The position numbers and the translations under genes were made by a program. Under the pieces are notes generated by a model. The model was given only the letters and a program-made list of their open reading frames with translations. It was not told the DNA's origin and did no database searches. Positions 59,262 through 64,000 of a stretch of 64,000 bases of DNA are shown in pieces (position 1 is the first letter of the stretch; each line of letters opens with the position of its first letter). The stretch comes from Arabidopsis thaliana. Lineage: Eukaryota > Streptophyta > Magnoliopsida > Brassicales > Brassicaceae. Location: NCBI RefSeq assembly GCF_000001735.4, contig NC_003074.8, forward strand, positions 16,995,261-17,059,260. The letters run 5' to 3'.

Positions 59262-60254
59262 AAATTCATAGGACGGTTAATTTTGACAATCTAATACAGG
59301 AAAAAAGGGTAACGCTGTTTTGAAATGGAGTACTAGACTACGAATAGCTGTCGATGCTGCGCTAGGTTCGTACTAACTCAAAACAGTTCCAGTGACTTGT
59401 CATTTTATATCAATTAGTTACTAATTGTATGCATTTGATACATCTGTTACAAACTTCTCATGATGAATTATTTCCATCAATTTTTACTCACTGGAATTTC
59501 TGACATGATCAACTAACAACATGAATGAGTCTCCTGCACAGGATTGGAATACTTGCATTATGGATGTCGACCATCGATAGTGCATAGAGATGTCAAAAGT
59601 ACCAATATACTGCTGGATGATCAGCTCATGGCCAAAATTGCTGATTTTGGGCTTTCAAGATCATTCAAACTCGGAGAAGAATCACAGGCTTCCACGGTTG
59701 TTGCTGGTACTCTTGGATACCTTGATCCCGAGTAAGTACTATTAGTTCACTCCCATGATAAATATGTGTGTAATTTATGTCTACATTCATCTTCATCGTT
59801 TATATAGAGGTATACATATAAATCCTACTTCATCTCTTTGTTTTCCAGATATTATAGAACATGTCGGTTGGCTGAGATGAGTGATGTATACAGTTTCGGT
59901 ATTTTACTACTAGAGATAATCACAAACCAAAATGTGATTGACCATGCCCGCGAAAAGGCTCACATTACAGAATGGGTAGGACTTGTGCTTAAGGGAGGAG
60001 ATGTTACTAGGATTGTTGATCCTAACCTTGACGGTGAATATAACTCTCGTTCAGTTTGGAGAGCTCTTGAATTGGCTATGTCATGCGCCAACCCTTCTTC
60101 AGAACATCGACCAATCATGTCCCAGGTTGTTATCGATCTAAAAGAGTGTTTAAATACTGAAAACTCAATGAAAATAAAGAAAAATGACACGGACAATGAT
60201 GGTTCTCTGGAACTGAGCTCGAGTGATACTGAGGCGGTCCCTTGTGCAAGGTAG
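54312..60254 (+). CDS. LRR-malectin receptor kinase, 880 aa (AT3G46370-like)
   Basis: Thirteen exons: 54312-54390, 56513-57053, 57139-57614, 57709-57853, 57956-58027, 58101-58172, 58255-58332, 58429-58601, 58721-58938, 59058-59184, 59300-59365, 59542-59731, 59849-60254; phases agree, 880 residues. Signal peptide [20 protein letters not shown], malectin-like domain, three LRRs, an acidic spacer ([11 protein letters not shown]), membrane span, kinase with [14 protein letters not shown] lysine K602, [10 protein letters not shown] and ADFGLSRS. The tail ends VPCAR. Intron 1 is 2.1 kb and full of repeats, so gene models that miss exon 1 are likely; exon 1 is supported by its signal peptide, phase and conserved promoter. 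Subfamily I receptor kinase, function unknown. Confidence 0.9.
54770..56250. repeat. Repeat-rich segment in intron 1 of the 880-aa kinase gene
   Basis: 54775-54945 carries ACCGGTTCAACCGACCGGGTT-like sequence typical of plant MITE-type insertions. From about 55193 a sequence resembling a MULE terminus begins (GGAAATTTATCATAGTGACC). Within 55547-56120 the motif CAGATTTGTTTT or a close variant occurs five times (55547, 55743, 55819, 55948, 56109). Confidence 0.5.
59212..59255. repeat. (TA)n microsatellite in intron 10
   Basis: About 20 TA units directly after exon 10 of the 880-aa kinase gene. Confidence 0.95.
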
Positions 60255-60291
60255 TATTTACATAGACGCTTTGCCTACGTTGATGTGTTTC

Positions 60292-62680
60292 TGTTGGAAG
60301 TGATCAAGTCATGCATCATCTTACTTTATTGTTTTAGAAGAGTCATATATTATATAGTTAAGTAACTGATTAATGTATATTCGTATCACACATCGAAGAG
60401 ATACGAATATAATTGTTAACTACAAAACAATTACATGTGTGTATGTGTCTCTACATTACGTTGTCTTCTAGAGACGTGTTCCTTAGTGAAAGTGTGTCAT
60501 ATAAACCTATAAATACAGTTTGTATATCTAATAAAAGTGTGTGGTTTTCGTTTTATAAAAACAAAGTGAAATATAGAGTAAGACAAAACAGAGTAAAATC
60601 TGTGTTGACCGATCCTTAACAACTTTGAGAGTTCAAAGTTCTACATGGTATCAGAGCTATGGAGACAACAATGCAGCAAGTTATTCCAATCTTCAATGGT
60701 GAATCGTATGGCTTTTGAAAAATCAAGATGATAACCATCTTGAAAACAAGGAAGTTGTGGGATGTTATCGAAAATGGAATTACGTTGAGTTCGTCGTCTG
60801 AAAACTCACCAACGTTAACTAGAGAGCGTGATGATCAAGTGATGAAGGATATGATGACTCTTCAGATTCTTCAAAGTGCAGTTTCTAATTCAATATTTCC
60901 GAGAATCGCTCCGGCGTCAAGCGCAAGAGAAGCTTGGAACGCTTTGGAAATGGAGTTCAAAGGAAGTTCACAAGTAAAGATGATTAATCTTCAGACCTTG
61001 AGAAGAGAATATGAGAATCTGAAGATGGAGGAGAGTGAAAACATAAATGATTTCACAACCAAATTGATTAATATGAGTAATCAACTAAAAGTTCATGGTG
61101 AAGAGAAGACCGATTACCAATTGGTTTAAAAGGTTTTTATCTCCTTGCCGCAACAGTTTGATAGCATCGTTGCGGTCCTTGAACAAACAAAGGATCTATC
61201 AACTCTCTCTATGACCGAGATGATAGGTACTTTGAAAGCGCGGAGAAGCGCTTGAGTCTCCGAGAAGAATGTATCAATGAGGGTGCGTTTTATGGAGAAA
61301 AGCTTGGCTCAAGAGGAGAAAACAAGCAAAACAAAAATCGCCATGGGAAGACCAACATGTGGTGTGGCGTGTGTAAGAAGAACAATCACAATGAGGTAGA
61401 TTGTTTCAGAAAGCATTTCACAAAGAGGTGGAAGCTATGAAAGAAGATGCTATGTGTGCGACAAGCCTGGACACATAGCCAGAGATTGCAAACTTAGAAA
61501 AGGTGAAAGAGAACATCTAAGTATTGAAGAATCAAAAGATGAAGAAGAAGATGAGTGTCATATGCTCTTTAGTGTTGTTGAAGAAAAAGAGATCTCAACA
61601 ATTGGAGAAGAAACGTGGTTGGTAGATAGCGGATGCACCAATCACATGTCTAAAGATGTTAGACACTTCATCACTTTGGATCGCAACAATAAAATTACCA
61701 TAAGGATTGGTAATGGTGGAAAGGTCATGTCTGAAGGCAGAGGAGGTATAAGAGTATCCACAAACAAAGAAGATCATGTCATCAAAGATGTATTTTATGT
61801 ACCCGAACTAGCAAGAAATTTGCTTAGTGTCTCTCAAATGATATCCGTTTGAGTCATCTTTGAAGATAACAAGTGTGTGATTCAAGATTTAAAAGGAAGG
61901 AAGATCTTGGACATCAAGATGAAGGATAGAAGTTTTTCCAATTCGTTGGAAAAAATCAAAAGAAGAAGCGTATGTGGCTTTCGAAGGAAAAGAAGAACAA
62001 GGAGGAGGGAATGATCTAAACGCTCAAATAGATCAAAATTTGGAGGGAGCAATGGATGACGTGAAGTGGATAGAAGACATGAGAGAAGAGCTGATGATGA
62101 TAGAAAAGAACAAGTCGTGGCAAGCTGTGGAGAGACCAAGCAATTGGAGCAGATCAGTTGAGGACAAGAAAAGTACAAGTGGCTATGTCTTTACTCCTGG
62201 ATTTGTTGGAATTCTAACAAGCAGAAGAACGTTGCTCAATCAACGAAAGAGGCGGAGCTCTTAAACACATCACGGTTCGAAGTTCTACGAGAAGAGCTAG
62301 ATGTAATGATGAAGCCATGATCAAGGAGGAGTGTTGGAAGTGATCAAGTCATCATCTTACTTTATTGTTTTAGAAGAGTCATATATTATATAGTTAAGTA
62401 ACTGATTAATGTATATTCGTATCACACATCGAAGAGATACGAATATAATTGTTAACTACAAAACAGTTACATGTGTGTATGTGTCTCTACATTATGTTGT
62501 CTTCTAGAGACGTGTCTCTTAGTGAAAGTGTGTCATGTAAACTATAAATATAGTTTGTATATCTAATAGAAGTGTGTGGTTTTCGTTTTACAAAAACAGA
62601 GTGAAATATAGAGTAAGACAAAACAGAGTAAAATTTGTGTTGTCCGATCCTTAACAACTTTGAGAGTTCAAAGTTCTATA
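60292..62680 (+). mobile_element. Deleted Copia-type LTR retrotransposon, 2.4 kb
   Basis: Two LTRs of about 350 bp (60292-60645, starting TGTTGG and ending CTACA; 62332-62680, ending CTATA) bound the element. TGGTATCAGAGC follows the first LTR (primer-binding site) and AAGGAGGAG precedes the second (purine tract). The interior codes broken gag (EAWNALEMEFKGSSQVKMIN), a CCHC knuckle (CYVCDKPGHIARDC), the protease motif WLVDSGCTNHM and the start of the pre-integrase domain. It then jumps from KIKRR-type sequence to a short RT fragment (MREELMMIEKNKSWQAVERP) and the RNase H end (KSTSGYVFTPG). Integrase and most of RT are missing. Stops and frameshifts interrupt the rest, so it cannot move on its own. 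No 5-bp target duplication is visible. Confidence 0.92.
60728..61852 (+). pseudogene. Copia gag-protease remnant
   Basis: Three successive frames (60728-61129, 61252-61440, 61454-61852) code pieces of one gag-pol protein: UBN2-type gag, zinc knuckle, aspartic protease, start of pre-integrase. A TGA near 60717, a TAA at 61127 and a frameshift near 61240 and 61440 separate them. The polyprotein served particle assembly and maturation; this copy is defective. Confidence 0.85.
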
Positions 62681-62976
62681 TAAGATATGAGCCTCTCCAC
62701 CTATTGTCAATTAGTTTTAGGTTGGAAGCTCACAGTCTAATATGGTATTAGATCCCAATCTGCACATACTCAACCCAATCCACATCGGTCCGACCCAATA
62801 TTTGGCCCGTCGATCCATGCCCAAACATATAGAGATCAATAGCTGGAAGAGCCATCATCTCGAGTGAGTGTATTAGGGATATTATCTCACATTAAAAATT
62901 GAGTAGGATCTTAAGTGATATATATAAGATATGAACCTCTCCACTCATTGTCAATTGGTTTTAGGTTAGAAGCCCA
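62681..62976 (+). mobile_element. Second TRIM, decayed and truncated at its left LTR
   Basis: In opposite orientation to the TRIM at 40102: partial 5' LTR (62681-62742, ending CTAATA), primer-binding site TGGTATTAGATC at 62743, interior with AACCCAATCCACATCGGTCC and GATCCATGCCCAAACATAT, purine tract CTCGAGTGAGTG, 3' LTR from TATTAGGG at 62871 to about 62976. The left LTR is cut exactly where the Copia LTR ends, in shared TATATAAGATATG sequence. Confidence 0.8.
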
Positions 62977-64000
62977 GACAAAGTGTTACACAATCTGGTA
63001 GAATAACTAGAGAACATGAGGGAAATTTAAAATTTCGTTGCTCTCAGAAACCATCAAAATTTGATGTTTTAATTTAAAATTTTCAGAAATTTAGGGAACT
63101 GGCTCAAGAATATCTTGCACATATTAGATTAAAGTACATGATAAACAATTATAAAAAAAGTATTTCTTAATGATGTGGACGTCTTCGCGGGGGACAACAC
63201 CCTGTTTGCAAACGTAAGATACAAATTAATATTTATTTACGAACTCATAAATAATAAGATTGTTGCTGTTTTGAGCGAATGAAGAAACAAAACAAGAGAT
63301 AAAAATTATCTCTTCTCTTTTGAATAAGACAAGAACGAAAATAACTTTTTATTGAATCTGAAACTTGTTAGTAATTACATGACTATACAATGAGTTTAAT
63401 AAGAAACAAACAGATACAACAACACAGTGAGTTGTGTCTCTGCATACTTGTGTTTCTTGACAAATACATAAAACCTTAATATAATTAGAAATTCAATTAT
63501 GAGAAATTTGCATAAATAACTAACAAAAACTTATTATTTAAGAAAGTAACATCAAACAAAAAAAAAGTTGATATGTTATGTATTTTCTGTATTAATGACA
63601 ATTTTGCCCTCTAAACTACATACACCTTTTATTTTCCTCTTCTCTATCTATTGCATATCACGTTGTCTCTTTCATTAGATTCTCCATTCTTCATGTGACA
63701 CAAAATGCTAGATTCTCTAACCTCACGAAAGGTCTCTCTTCCTGTTAAACTCTTTTCTTTGCAACCCGTTGAAAACACTAAATCTATTTATAACACAATA
63801 TTTGAGTTTGTAAATTATTAGTATTTTGCTCTCGTTATTTATTTGTTGATATGTGGGTTCTTTTTTCTCTCTCTCTCTACCTAGTAATCTCATTATATAT
63901 ATATAAATAAAATAAAAAACTAACTATAATTACATTACTAACAAGTAACAATTATTATTACACTACTATCTCCACCGCCATCGTCACCGTCTTCCCCACC
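62977..64000. other. Right end, no gene recognised
   Basis: AT-rich. 63840-63900 holds a CT run and a TA run. The last 40 bases (CACCGCCATCGTCACCGTC type) are GC-richer and could be the edge of a coding region beyond the window, but nothing can be assigned. Confidence 0.4.

Noticed and set aside
60728..62264. A host gene with UBN2 and zinc-knuckle domains
   Set aside because: It lies between two LTRs with primer-binding site and purine tract, so it is Copia gag-pol debris.

Overview
This 64-kb window is plant nuclear DNA. It is AT-rich, with split genes using GT-AG introns, and carries plant receptor families, Helitrons and a TRIM retroelement. I place it in Arabidopsis thaliana, on the long arm of chromosome 3 around AT3G46240-AT3G46370. 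One gene translates to the 830-residue receptor kinase HERK1. Its neighbours, assembled exon by exon, give 470, 471, 878 and 889 residues, the sizes I remember for AT3G46270, AT3G46280, MEE39 (AT3G46330) and AT3G46340. Locus numbers are from memory; exon structures are read from the sequence with reading phase checked across every junction.

Left arm (1-15.6 kb): a tandem array of minus-strand genes for malectin-like membrane proteins that have no kinase and no LRRs. It holds a first exon whose gene runs off the window, three complete genes, one broken exon, and a ghost copy reduced to a last exon plus upstream flank. Centre (15.6-25.6 kb): HERK1, a CrRLK1L receptor kinase; two related small unknown genes; a long inverted repeat carrying tRNA-like motifs; and an intronless histone H4 gene. 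Right arm (25.6-60.3 kb): four LRR-malectin receptor kinases (LRR-RLK subfamily I), one on the minus strand (MEE39) and three on the plus strand, plus a last-exon pseudogene. The AT3G46350-like gene has an exon 3 that is out of frame unless an 80-nt internal intron is removed.

The spaces between receptor genes have absorbed many transposons: two Helitrons, a MULE-like element in an intron, a 5'-truncated LINE with a 17-bp target duplication, a complete 360-bp TRIM with 116-bp LTRs and a second decayed TRIM, a deleted Copia element, and two large AT-rich repeat fields in the 8-kb gap between the last two kinases.

All the large genes encode cell-surface proteins with malectin-like ectodomains in three layouts: malectin-TM-short tail, malectin-TM-kinase (HERK1), and malectin-LRR-TM-kinase. 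This fits local birth and death of receptor genes. Only HERK1, H4 and, by mutant name, MEE39 have functions I can state from established knowledge.
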